From Planctomycetota bacterium (GTDB lineage Bacteria; Planctomycetota; Planctomycetia; Pirellulales; Pirellulaceae), in contig JAPLNJ010000569.1 in assembly GCA_026692885.1 (NCBI GenBank), forward strand, positions 1 to 22,369: a stretch of DNA of 22,369 bases. Reading direction: 5' to 3'. How positions within the stretch are numbered: position 1 is the first letter of the stretch; every line of letters starts with the position of its first letter. The notes under the pieces were generated by a model that saw only the letters and a program-made list of their open reading frames with translations, was not told the origin of the DNA and did no database searches. Positions 1-7,483 of the stretch are shown piece after piece. The translations under genes and the position numbers were made by a program.

Positions 1-69
1 GGAAACGGAGAATACGGAAGATTGGCAAGCTGGAAGCTTACCCCACGTTGCTTTCCGCTAGTATTTCAG

Positions 70-180
70 CAGGCTCCGGAGGCGTGCGAGTTTGCTCGGG
101 TTACGAGGCTCCGCCTCGCAAGCAGGCAGGCGGAGCCGGCAAAGCAGTGCGTTCCTAGGCGGAGCCTGGGAACGAGAGGT
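70..180. repeat. Cluster of GC-rich hairpin repeats upstream of the ParB-like gene
   Basis: This stretch holds consecutive palindromes. One is a 6-bp stem with a TCC loop at 104-118 (CGAGGC/GCCTCG). A GGC-GGA-GCC element lies near 129-137. The third is an 11-bp stem with one G-T pair at 150-160/164-174, followed by GAGAGG. The last hairpin plus its GAGAGG tail recurs in variant form at 11655-11683, so it is a dispersed repeat and not a local regulatory site. No gene is seen in 1-255. Confidence 0.7.
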
Positions 181-255
181 TTCAAAATCGTCACGGCAGT
201 GGGGCTGACGGCCCTCGCTCGCCACTTTCTCTGTAACCGCAGGGTAACGTAAATC

Positions 256-1065
256 ATGAAAACCGTGGAAGTGCCCATCGCCAAGATCCAAGTTTCTCCC
301 AGCCGACGAAAGACCACGCCCGACAACGTCAAGGCGGTGGCCGATTCGATCCAAGAAATCGGCTTGCAGCACCCGATTGGTTTGACGAAGAGTTTCCAGC
401 TGATCCACGGCCGCAATCGTCTGGAAGCCTACCAACTGCTGGGGCATGCCAAGATCCCGGCTATCATCCATGATCTGGACGATCTGCACGCCGAACTGGC
501 TGAGATCGACGAAAACATCGCGCACAATCCTCTGACCGCCGTGGAGCAAACCAAGGCCCTCGCGAGAAGGAAGGAGATCTACGAGGCCTTGCATCCCGAG
601 CGCAAGGCCGGGGCTAAGCAAGGGAAAAAGGATGCGGGCAAGAAAGAGCAGGGCGACAAGGCCGTGTCCTTCGCCGAAGAGACGGCTCAGAAGACCGGCA
701 AGTCTCGTCGCACGGTCCAACGCGATGTCGCGATCGGCGAGGCGATCTCGGACGAGGTCGCGGAACTGATCAAAGACACGCCCGTCGCCGACAACAAAAG
801 CGAACTGAAGAAGCTCGCCAAGCTGGAACCGGAGGAGCAGAAGCTGGTCGCGCAGATGCTGGCCGATGGCGAAGTGGAAACGGTCAGCGAGGCCATCACC
901 TCGCACGACGGCGTGAAGCAAGAACCCGTCGAGCCGTCCGAGGTGTTGCGTCAGATGCTCGAGCGGACGCTGGACACATGGTTCCGTGAGTTCCGGGGAA
1001 ATGCCACCAACGTGCTGGCCGCGGCCGTCCTGGAAAACGTGGCGCAGAGTCTGCGCGAGACTTGA
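256..1065 (+). CDS. ParB/RepB-like N-terminal domain DNA-binding protein
   Basis: This 269-aa protein begins with a ParB/Sulfiredoxin-type domain (about residues 3-75). It contains the hallmark GRNRLEA segment at 52-58, where chromosomal ParB has the GERR-type CTP-binding box. An ENIAHNPLT stretch (87-94) matches the ParB ENxxRxxLs region before the DNA-binding part. A lysine-rich linker (115-135) leads to a probable helix-turn-helix (about 140-165, TGKSRRTVQRDVAIGEAI). The C-terminus is less conserved. No ParA neighbour is visible, so a chromosome-partition role is unlikely. Family members of this size are often accessory or mobile-element regulators. The start is the first ATG of the frame with only a weak AGGGT upstream. 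It converges with the Rpn-like fragment, 27 bp away. Family call is fairly sure; function is unknown. Confidence 0.8.
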   Translation: MKTVEVPIAKIQVSPSRRKTTPDNVKAVADSIQEIGLQHPIGLTKSFQLIHGRNRLEAYQLLGHAKIPAIIHDLDDLHAELAEIDENIAHNPLTAVEQTKALARRKEIYEALHPERKAGAKQGKKDAGKKEQGDKAVSFAEETAQKTGKSRRTVQRDVAIGEAISDEVAELIKDTPVADNKSELKKLAKLEPEEQKLVAQMLADGEVETVSEAITSHDGVKQEPVEPSEVLRQMLERTLDTWFREFRGNATNVLAAAVLENVAQSLRET

Positions 1066-1092
1066 ACCAGGATTATTCATGGTCCAAGCGTG

Positions 1093-1518
1093 TTAGCTCT
1101 TGGGCAACTCGCCGCGCAACTCCTCGGCCAGCTGCCGTAACTCGTCGGCGGACATCGTGGACAGTTCTGCATCCGGTCTGGGGGGGCGGTGAAGAAATTC
1201 TTCGTACACACGGATGCGCCCCAGCCACGCGCCTTCTTCCCGGCCTTCTGCGAAGTCCTTCGAAAAACGTTCCTCAGCTTGCTCTTGTGCTCGCTGGATT
1301 TGCTCTTGTACTTGCTGGAGTTGCTCTTGTGCTCGCTCGCGGGCAAGTCTCCAAGACGTTGCGTCCCGCCGCGTTCTCTCGCGTGCTTCGCAGATCTCCC
1401 GCTGTATTTGGTCTTGAGTCAACACGGCAAGTGCCTCCAATGCCTCTTCAATGACCACTTTGAAAACCCGACAGTTATTGATGCGCCGGTCCTTAGCATG
1501 TACTTCGGGGCTCAGCAC
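1093..1518 (-). pseudogene. Truncated Rpn-family paralogue (C-terminal part only)
   Basis: This 141-codon frame (GTG start if translated) matches the C-terminal part of the complete Rpn-like protein just upstream. Both share EEALEALAVLTQD, then a variable linker, then WLGRI-YEE-LHR and a near-identical STMSADELRQLAEEL tail. The N-terminal nuclease domain, including the catalytic D/ExQ motif, is absent. In place of EEGR tetrads the linker holds heptad-like units (RAQEQLQ, QVQEQIQ, RAQEQAE), predicted coiled coil, encoded by three 21-bp repeats at 1279-1341. The frame is the same as the upstream gene. Between that gene's TAA (1561-1563) and this fragment there is no further stop, only 14 codons. 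I read it as the remnant of a tandem duplication, but a small translated helical protein is possible. Confidence 0.65.
1279..1341. repeat. Three 21-bp direct repeats encoding heptads
   Basis: Three consecutive units beginning TTGCTCTTGT lie at 1279-1299, 1300-1320 and 1321-1341, with a few substitutions. On the minus strand each encodes seven residues of the QxQEQ(L/I/A) type, so the DNA period equals one coiled-coil heptad. Confidence 0.8.
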
Positions 1519-1560
1519 ATACTGTCGGCCGTAGATGTCGCCTACGTATGTCCAAGCGTA

Positions 1561-2511
1561 TTAGCTCTTGGACAATTCGTCGCCCAACTCCTCGGCCAGC
1601 TGTCGTAACTCGTCGGCGGACATCGTGGACAGTTCGGCATCTTGTCTGGGGGCGCGGTGGAGAAGTTCTTCGTACGCCCGGATGCGTCCCAGCCACACGC
1701 CTTTGGTCCGGCCTTCTTCCCGGCCTTCTTCCCGGCCTTCTTCCCGGCCTTCTTCCCGGCCTTCTTCCCGGCCTTCTTCCCGGCCTTCGTCCCGGCCTTC
1801 TTCCCGGCCTTCTTCCCGGCCTTCGGTCCGGCCTTCGGATTTCTCGCGCGCTTCGTAAATCTCCCGCTGTATTCGGTCTTGAGTCAACACGGCAAGTGCC
1901 TCCAATGCCTCTTCAACTTCCACCACCCGAAGTTTGCCAGGCAAGTTCGCCAAATCCAACCCCCTTCCATTATTCAGCACATACAGCCACAAATCCAGAT
2001 CGCTTTGCAACTCGTCCGCCACCTTGGTGAACTGGGGAAGTTGGAATACGTGCAGATCGAGATCTTCCGTGAACGGAAAATGCGAGGTGGTCTCTAGCAG
2101 CCGGAACCGCAAGTGGCATTCGTCACGCCCGGGAAATAAAGTTCCGTCCAGAAAACAGATGGAAATAACCGGACGGAGCAGTTCGTACTCGTCTCCTTGT
2201 TTGAGCTGGCTGCCATAGGTGTTCGACCAATAGTACAGGAACCGACCTGGAAAATCGGGGCTCGCGACTATTTGCATCTCGATGTTGTACAGCCGCCCAT
2301 TTTCGTCAGTCGCCTTGACGTCCAGGATCAACTTCTTTTCGTCCAACTCCTGGATTTCGCTGAGCGGATTCAGGATACTTACGCTGTGCACGCGCAAGCC
2401 ACACGGCACGAGAATCGCATTCAGCAGATGCACCAAGACGCGCTCGTGCCGTTGGCTGCCGAACACGACCTTGAAAGCATAATCGTTGCGGGGATCCACG
2501 TTGACCAGCAT
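1561..2511 (-). CDS. Rpn family recombination-promoting nuclease/putative transposase (PD-(D/E)XK)
   Basis: This 316-aa protein opens with DPRNDYAFKVVFG, the typical start of Rpn/PDDEXK_2 proteins. The nuclease core follows: ILDVKATDENG (D64) and YNIEMQ (E78-x-Q80), the D...ExQ active site of this superfamily. Family members are Mg-dependent DNA endonucleases linked to RecA-independent recombination in E. coli. Residues 198-222 are helical. Residues 225-268 are eleven EGR-containing tetrads (mostly EEGR), then a WLGRI-containing helical tail (272-316). The frame is open upstream to a GTG at 2571, but family homology favours the ATG at 2511. There is no clear Shine-Dalgarno for either. The next 90 bp separate it from the divergent fucosidase gene. 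A partial tandem copy lies directly downstream. Confidence 0.85.
   Translation of the reverse strand: MLVNVDPRNDYAFKVVFGSQRHERVLVHLLNAILVPCGLRVHSVSILNPLSEIQELDEKKLILDVKATDENGRLYNIEMQIVASPDFPGRFLYYWSNTYGSQLKQGDEYELLRPVISICFLDGTLFPGRDECHLRFRLLETTSHFPFTEDLDLHVFQLPQFTKVADELQSDLDLWLYVLNNGRGLDLANLPGKLRVVEVEEALEALAVLTQDRIQREIYEAREKSEGRTEGREEGREEGRDEGREEGREEGREEGREEGREEGREEGRTKGVWLGRIRAYEELLHRAPRQDAELSTMSADELRQLAEELGDELSKS
1709..1836. repeat. 12-bp tandem repeat, 11 copies, inside the Rpn-like gene
   Basis: The octamer CGGCCTTC recurs exactly every 12 bp at 1709, 1721, 1733 and so on to 1829. Intervening tetramers are mostly TTCC, with variants at the edges and at 1787-1792. On the minus strand each unit encodes EEGR, or DEGR, TEGR and SEGR at variant copies. 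Central copies are nearly identical and edge copies diverged, as expected for slippage-driven copy-number change. Any unit gain or loss stays in frame. Confidence 0.92.
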
Positions 2512-2646
2512 GGCCCCGATTGTCGGCTGCGTACGGGTTCGCGTCAAGCGAGTTTGGATGTCGTCTCCCACGGGACCGCGGACGAGGCACTCGGCATGGC
2601 CGGGGATTCCGGCGACGGTGGTCAGCCAACCTTTGTTGAAAATAGC

Positions 2647-2652
2647 GAGGAG
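2647..2652 (+). promoter_or_regulatory. Ribosome binding site deciding the fucosidase start
   Basis: GAGGAG sits 9 bases before the ATG at 2662. The frame is open far upstream to 2197, but that part overlaps the Rpn gene on the other strand. The secretion signal begins right after this ATG. Confidence 0.75.
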
Positions 2653-2661
2653 AAATCAAGA

Positions 2662-4056
2662 ATGACAAGTCACGTCCGGCAGTTGTTGATCCTGGCCAGT
2701 ATCCTCCTGTGCATTCCGCCCGCCTCTGCAGCAGGCCCGGCCCAGCCCGTGGACCTGCAGAAACGGGCCGAGGAGCTGAAGAGTCTGAAGTGGGGCATGT
2801 TCATCTGCTGGTCCTTCAGCACGTTCTCCGGCAAGGAGTGGACGCCCGGCGTAAAGGACGTGTCGTTCTTCAAAGCCACCGCCTGTGATACCGACCAATG
2901 GGCGCGGACTGCCAAGGAGGCGGGCATGGGCTACATCCTGTTTCTGACCAAACATCACGATGGATTCTGCCTGTGGGACTCCCAGACGACCGACCGCAAG
3001 GTTACCAAGGCCCTCTTGGGCCGGGATGTCCTGGCCGAGTTGCGGAAGTCCTGCGACAAACACGGCATTCGGTTGGCCCTCTACTTCTCCGAAGGCGAGT
3101 TCAAGGACCATCCGACCTATCATCCGGGCGGCTACACGCCGGAGATGAAGAAAGCCCAACTCAAAGAACTGCTGACCCAATATGGCCCGATCGAATATAT
3201 CTGGTTCGACCACGCTCAGAGCACCGGCGGCGTGAACCACAAGGACACCGTCGCCTGGTGTCACCAGTCTCAACCCGGCACGCTAATCGGATTCAACCAC
3301 GGCGAGCCGGCCGGCGAGGTCAGCCTGCGCGAGGTGGGCACGGCGGGACCGCTGGGGGCGACCGGTGTGGCCTCGTACAACAAGGAGAACGAAGGCAAAT
3401 ACCAGGACTACTTGCTGGCCGAATTCACGTACCCGATTCTGCCTCCGCACCAAGACGGGGCCATGTGGTTCTACTCGCTGCCCAAGCATGACGGACTGTG
3501 CCTACCGGCGAAGAAGTTGTACAAGGACTATCTCGGCGCGGTCCAGTATGGGAATATCTTCTCGATCGATGTCGGCCCCAATTACGAAGGCCAGCTCCGG
3601 CCAATCGATGTGGAGACGTTGCGCCAGGTGGGCGAGTTGATCAAGAACCCGCCGCCGCCCGCGCCGACCCCGCTTTCGGCCAGAAAGCCAGCCAAGGCGT
3701 CGAGCACCTGGCCGGCGGCGGGCTACGAGGCGGACAAGGCGTTCGACGAGGAAGATGCGACGCGTTGGGGTGCCTCGGCGGATGCGCGCAGCGGTTGGTT
3801 GGAAGTGGATCTCGGCGCCCCGACACTTGTGGGCCGCGCGGTGCTCAAGGAATTGGGTTACCAGCGGACCCAGGAATTCGCGATCGAGTACCAGGCTGGA
3901 GAAACCTGGCAAACGATCGTTCGAGGCACAACAATCGCCGGCGAAAAGACATTCGACTTTCCGCCTGTAACGGCCAGCCGCTTTCGCTTGCAGATCCTCA
4001 AGGCCAACGAGGTACCGACGATTGAGGAGTTCCAGCTGTTTAGGCCGAGCCCGTAG
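2662..4056 (+). CDS. Secreted alpha-L-fucosidase (GH29) with C-terminal discoidin domain
   Basis: This 464-aa enzyme is predicted to hydrolyse alpha-L-fucosides by the retaining GH29 mechanism. Residues 1-24 form a Sec signal peptide (hydrophobic LLILASILLC, then ASA-A). The GH29 barrel spans about 28-330. It shows KWGMFICW (43-50), LTKHHDGFCLWDS (95-107) and EYIWFDH (178-184), where D183 is the expected nucleophile. The acid/base residue cannot be assigned by eye. A proline-rich linker (330-337) leads to a F5/8 type C (discoidin) module (about 340-462, with FDEEDATRWGA and WLEVDLG), probably carbohydrate-binding. It stands alone: the Rpn gene is divergent and ygiQ convergent, 33 bp away. No sulfatase or SusCD-like genes are nearby. 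The start is supported by the RBS and signal peptide. Confidence 0.9.
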   Translation: MTSHVRQLLILASILLCIPPASAAGPAQPVDLQKRAEELKSLKWGMFICWSFSTFSGKEWTPGVKDVSFFKATACDTDQWARTAKEAGMGYILFLTKHHDGFCLWDSQTTDRKVTKALLGRDVLAELRKSCDKHGIRLALYFSEGEFKDHPTYHPGGYTPEMKKAQLKELLTQYGPIEYIWFDHAQSTGGVNHKDTVAWCHQSQPGTLIGFNHGEPAGEVSLREVGTAGPLGATGVASYNKENEGKYQDYLLAEFTYPILPPHQDGAMWFYSLPKHDGLCLPAKKLYKDYLGAVQYGNIFSIDVGPNYEGQLRPIDVETLRQVGELIKNPPPPAPTPLSARKPAKASSTWPAAGYEADKAFDEEDATRWGASADARSGWLEVDLGAPTLVGRAVLKELGYQRTQEFAIEYQAGETWQTIVRGTTIAGEKTFDFPPVTASRFRLQILKANEVPTIEEFQLFRPSP

Positions 4057-4089
4057 TCGGAGAAACGTTGGGTCGCGGTTGAGCGAGGG

Positions 4090-6138
4090 TCACTTCTTCG
4101 GACGGGGCTTGCGGTCGGGGCGGTAGCCGGGACCTGGGGCCTGACGGGACTCCTTCTGGCGGCCTTTCTTTTTCTTGTCGGGCGCAGTGTCTCCATGCAC
4201 GTATTCGCCACGGAAGCGGGCGTTGGCGTCTTCCCGCCGCCGGAGCATCGCGTCACGGGGCGGGGTCGCAGGGATCAGGCAGTCACAGCCCTCGCCGATC
4301 AGATCCTGCCGGCCCGCCTCCTGCAACGCCTGGCGGACCTCGAAGTAGTTCTCCGGCTTGAAGAACTGCATCAGCGCCCGCTGCAATTTGCGATCCCGCA
4401 ATTGACGGGCGATGTACACCGGCTGCTTCGTGAACGGATCGATGCCGGTGTAATACATGGCCGTGGCCACGTCGAACGGCGCGGGGATGAAATCCTGGAC
4501 CTGATCGGGCTCGTAGCCGTTGCGTTTCAGAAAGACCGCCAACTCGATCATCGCGTTCAGATCGCTGCCCGGATGGCTGGCGATGAAGTACGGGACCAGG
4601 TACTGCTGCTTGCCGGCCTGCTTGGATTCCTGCCGGAACTTCCGGGAGAACTGCTCGAAATCGTCGTTGGCCGGTTTCCGCATCAGGCCCAGCACATCGG
4701 GATCGACGTGTTCCGGTGCGACCTTCAGGTGGCCGCCCACGTGGTGCCGCACCAATTCACGCAGATACTCCGGCGAGCGTTGGGCCAGATCCATGCGGAT
4801 CCCGCTGGCCACCAGCACTTTCTTGATTCCCGGCAGCGTGCGTGCCTTGCGCATCAACTCGATCAACGGCCCGTGATCGGTGCCGAGCAACTTGCAAATC
4901 TTCGGGTGGACGCACGACTGGCGGCGGCAGATCGCCTCGACCTCCGGCCGCGTGCACTGCATCTGGTACATGTTCGCGGTCGGGCCGCCGATGTCGCTGA
5001 CCACGCCCTTGAATTTCGGGTCCTGCGTCATCTGGCTGATCTCGTTCAGCACGGACTGCTGGCTCCGCGACTGGATGATCCGGCCTTGGTGGGTCGTGAT
5101 CGAGCAGAACGTACACCCGCCGAAACAGCCTCGCATGAGGGTGACCGAGTCTTTGATCATGTCGTAGGCTGGAATCGGTTCGCGGTAGCTGGGATGCGGC
5201 TGCCGCGTGTACGGCAGACCGTAGACTGCGTCCATGGCGGCCTGCGAGATCGGAAAGGGCGGCGGGTTACACACCACCGCCTGACGATCGTGCCACTGGA
5301 CCAGCCGTTTGGCATTGTACGGGTTGGTCTCGTTGTGGATCATCCGCGTGGCTTCGGCGAAAGCCCCTTTGTCGCCGCTGACTTGTTCGTAGCTGGGAAT
5401 CGTCAACGCGTCCTCGGGCGGCTTCTCCGACGCGCCCAAGGCGTATGCCATCCCGCGCATGTCACGCAAGTCGCGGAAGGTCTGGCCCGCCGCTAGCCGC
5501 TGGGCGATCTCCAGAATCGCCTGTTCACCCATACCGAACACCACGAGGTCCGCTTTGCAGTCCAGCAGGATCGACCGGCGGACCTTGTCACTCCAGTAGT
5601 CGTAATGCGCCAAACGCCGGAGCGACGCTTCCACGCCACCCGCGATCACCGGCGCGCCGTGGAACGCCTCGCGCGCCCGTTGGCAATAGGCCAGCGTCGC
5701 GCGGTCGGGTCGCAGGCCGATCTGGCCGCCGGGCGAGTAGGCGTCGCTGTTGCGGACTTTGCGATTGGCAGTGTAGTGGTTGATCATCGAGTCCATGTTG
5801 CCGGCGCTGACGGCAAAGAACAGCCGCGGTCGGCCGAATCGCCGCCAGGCTTCACACGAGCGCCAGTCGGGTTGGCTGACCAGGCCCACCCGAAACCCGC
5901 CCGCCTCCAGCACGCGGCCAAGGATTGCCATCGCGAAGCTGGGATGATCGACATAAGCGTCGCCCGTCACGAACACGACATCCACCTCGTGCCAACCACG
6001 CTGGCGCATTTCGACTGCTGAAGTGGGCAAAGGCTGCACCGTTGCCTCGCTGCGGGCGAGTCGCGGTAGGGCGGCTAGCAGATCGCTGGCACGCTCCTGG
6101 TCACCGAGGACGGGAAGGCTCAGTAGTTCAGGATTCAT
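4090..6138 (-). CDS. ygiQ: YgiQ family radical SAM protein
   Basis: This 682-aa protein has the YgiQ layout. An N-terminal UPF0313 domain contains RGWHEVDVVFVTGDAYVDHP (47-66). A radical SAM core follows with C338-FGG-C342-TF-C345, the CxxxCxxC ligands of the [4Fe-4S] cluster that cleaves S-adenosylmethionine. Further core signatures are VASGIRMDLA and LKVAPEH. The C-terminus is a basic, disordered tail rich in K, R and P (about 640-682), usual for the family. The physiological reaction is not settled in the literature known to me; members are cytosolic and widely conserved. It lies 13 bp downstream of the rlmI-like gene on the same strand. Its Shine-Dalgarno overlaps that gene's stop codon, so the two are probably co-translated. 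Length is normal and no defect is seen. Confidence 0.93.
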   Translation of the reverse strand: MNPELLSLPVLGDQERASDLLAALPRLARSEATVQPLPTSAVEMRQRGWHEVDVVFVTGDAYVDHPSFAMAILGRVLEAGGFRVGLVSQPDWRSCEAWRRFGRPRLFFAVSAGNMDSMINHYTANRKVRNSDAYSPGGQIGLRPDRATLAYCQRAREAFHGAPVIAGGVEASLRRLAHYDYWSDKVRRSILLDCKADLVVFGMGEQAILEIAQRLAAGQTFRDLRDMRGMAYALGASEKPPEDALTIPSYEQVSGDKGAFAEATRMIHNETNPYNAKRLVQWHDRQAVVCNPPPFPISQAAMDAVYGLPYTRQPHPSYREPIPAYDMIKDSVTLMRGCFGGCTFCSITTHQGRIIQSRSQQSVLNEISQMTQDPKFKGVVSDIGGPTANMYQMQCTRPEVEAICRRQSCVHPKICKLLGTDHGPLIELMRKARTLPGIKKVLVASGIRMDLAQRSPEYLRELVRHHVGGHLKVAPEHVDPDVLGLMRKPANDDFEQFSRKFRQESKQAGKQQYLVPYFIASHPGSDLNAMIELAVFLKRNGYEPDQVQDFIPAPFDVATAMYYTGIDPFTKQPVYIARQLRDRKLQRALMQFFKPENYFEVRQALQEAGRQDLIGEGCDCLIPATPPRDAMLRRREDANARFRGEYVHGDTAPDKKKKGRQKESRQAPGPGYRPDRKPRPKK

Positions 6139-6145
6139 CGTGGTT

Positions 6146-6153
6146 TCCCTCTC
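6146..6153 (-). promoter_or_regulatory. ygiQ ribosome binding site overlapping the rlmI-like stop
   Basis: On the minus strand GAGAGGGA lies 7 bases before the ygiQ ATG. It overlaps the TGA of the upstream methyltransferase gene (6152-6154), which points to translational coupling. Confidence 0.7.
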
Positions 6154-7483
6154 ACAGCACTCGCATCCAGACGGCCTTCAAGTACTCGCCCTCCGGGCAA
6201 TTGGACGCGACCGGATGATCGGCCGCGGCGCCTGTTTTCGCGAGCACCTGCAATAGCCGCGGCGACCTGCGCGGCGGAGCGTCCGGCGACAACAAAACGG
6301 ACGGCGGACCGGCCTGCCGTGCCGCAGCATACAATAACCGCAGAAACTCGGCTTCAGGCAACAGCCCCGCGCAGCTGCAACTCAGCAGCAACCCGCCCGG
6401 TTTCACCAACTGCATCGCCAACCGGTTCAAATCGAAGTGCTTCCGCGTGCCTTCCTCCACTTCCGCCCGCGAGGTGATCAGTTTCGGCGGATCGAGCACG
6501 ACCACGTCGTACTGGCGGCCGTTGCGGAGCATATCACGCATGTAGGCGAACACGTCGGCTTGGACGAAATTGACGCGCACGTGGTTCAGGTTGGCATTCT
6601 CTTGGGCCAATCGCAGTGGATCCTCGTCCAGATCCACGCCCGTGACCTCCGCCGCCTTTCCGAGTCGCATGGCTTGCACGGCGAAGCCGCCGGTGTAGCA
6701 GCACAGATCGAGGACCGTGCGGCCCTCGCAAAACGTGGCCAATTGGCGACGGTTGTCACGTTGATCGCAAAAAAAGCCGGTCTTGTGCCCACCTTCGAAA
6801 CGGACGCGGAAGCGTGTGCCGAACTCCGTCACGGTCACCCGCGGGGGCAGCGACTCGGAGGCGAGCGGTTCGGCGTCGAAGCCTTCCTGAGCCACCACCT
6901 GTGGGCCGCAGCGGATCAGCCTGTGCCGGGTGCCGCACAACGTCTCCAGCCGGCGCAAGATTTCCTCGGCCCGCTGGTACATGCCCAGGGTAAACACCTC
7001 CGCGGACAGCACCTCGCCCAGCCGATCCACCACCAGCCCGGAGAAGCCGTCGGCCTCGGCGTGCACCAGTCGGTAAGCGTCGGTGACTTCGTCCAGCCGC
7101 AGGAACTGGCGGCGCAGAACCACCGCCTGCGTCAGCTGCGCTTGCCAGAACGCCTCGTCGGGCAGGTCGGCGCCCCAGCGTATCATGCGCACCGCAATGC
7201 CTGACCTGGGGTTATACAGGCCATAGCCCAAGATCTCGTTTTCGCCGTAGTAGACGGCCACCAAATCGCCGGGCCGCACGGACGAATCGGCCTTGTCCAC
7301 GCGTTTGCGATAGATGATCGGATGCCCTGTCGGCGACTTCAAGAACACGGCCGGCAGGGACTGCGACGCGTCCGGACACAGGGGCTTCGGGCTGGTTCGC
7401 GGTGGTGGCGGGGTGCGCGCGGTTTCACCGTGTCGTGATGATTCTCGCGAAGGCGAGCGACGTGGGGGGCGATGTCCAGGCAT
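6152..7483 (-). CDS. rlmI: Class I SAM-dependent rRNA (cytosine-C5) methyltransferase, RlmI-like
   Basis: This 443-aa protein probably methylates a cytosine of 23S rRNA, as E. coli RlmI does at C1962. A PUA-type RNA-binding domain spans about 45-105 (HPIIYRKRV, RPGDLVAVY). The RlmI/RlmK middle motif is GGHKTGFFCDQRDNR (231-245). The Rossmann fold shows VLDLCCYTGGFA (257-268) for SAM and GVDLDEDPL (282-290). The catalytic-loop DPPK is at 331-334 and SCSCAG at 368-373. The ending PEGEYLK (430-436) is also typical. The first about 40 residues are R/P/S-rich and not part of the family. A GTG at codon 46 (AVFLK) is a possible later start, and the Shine-Dalgarno at the ATG is weak. It is the first gene of a pair with ygiQ. 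Exact target is inferred from family. Confidence 0.88.
   Translation of the reverse strand: MPGHRPPRRSPSRESSRHGETARTPPPPRTSPKPLCPDASQSLPAVFLKSPTGHPIIYRKRVDKADSSVRPGDLVAVYYGENEILGYGLYNPRSGIAVRMIRWGADLPDEAFWQAQLTQAVVLRRQFLRLDEVTDAYRLVHAEADGFSGLVVDRLGEVLSAEVFTLGMYQRAEEILRRLETLCGTRHRLIRCGPQVVAQEGFDAEPLASESLPPRVTVTEFGTRFRVRFEGGHKTGFFCDQRDNRRQLATFCEGRTVLDLCCYTGGFAVQAMRLGKAAEVTGVDLDEDPLRLAQENANLNHVRVNFVQADVFAYMRDMLRNGRQYDVVVLDPPKLITSRAEVEEGTRKHFDLNRLAMQLVKPGGLLLSCSCAGLLPEAEFLRLLYAAARQAGPPSVLLSPDAPPRRSPRLLQVLAKTGAAADHPVASNCPEGEYLKAVWMRVL

Noticed and set aside
58..1080. 340-codon open frame on the minus strand opposite the ParB-like gene
   Set aside because: It is an antisense shadow typical of GC-rich DNA. 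It has no recognisable domain, while the plus-strand frame has clear ParB motifs.
1709..1836. CRISPR-like regular spacing
   Set aside because: Units are 12 bp with no unique spacers and lie in a coding frame. It is a simple tandem repeat.
2197..2661. In-frame extension of the fucosidase frame upstream of the ATG at 2662
   Set aside because: It overlaps the Rpn gene on the other strand. The signal peptide and a good RBS are placed at 2662.
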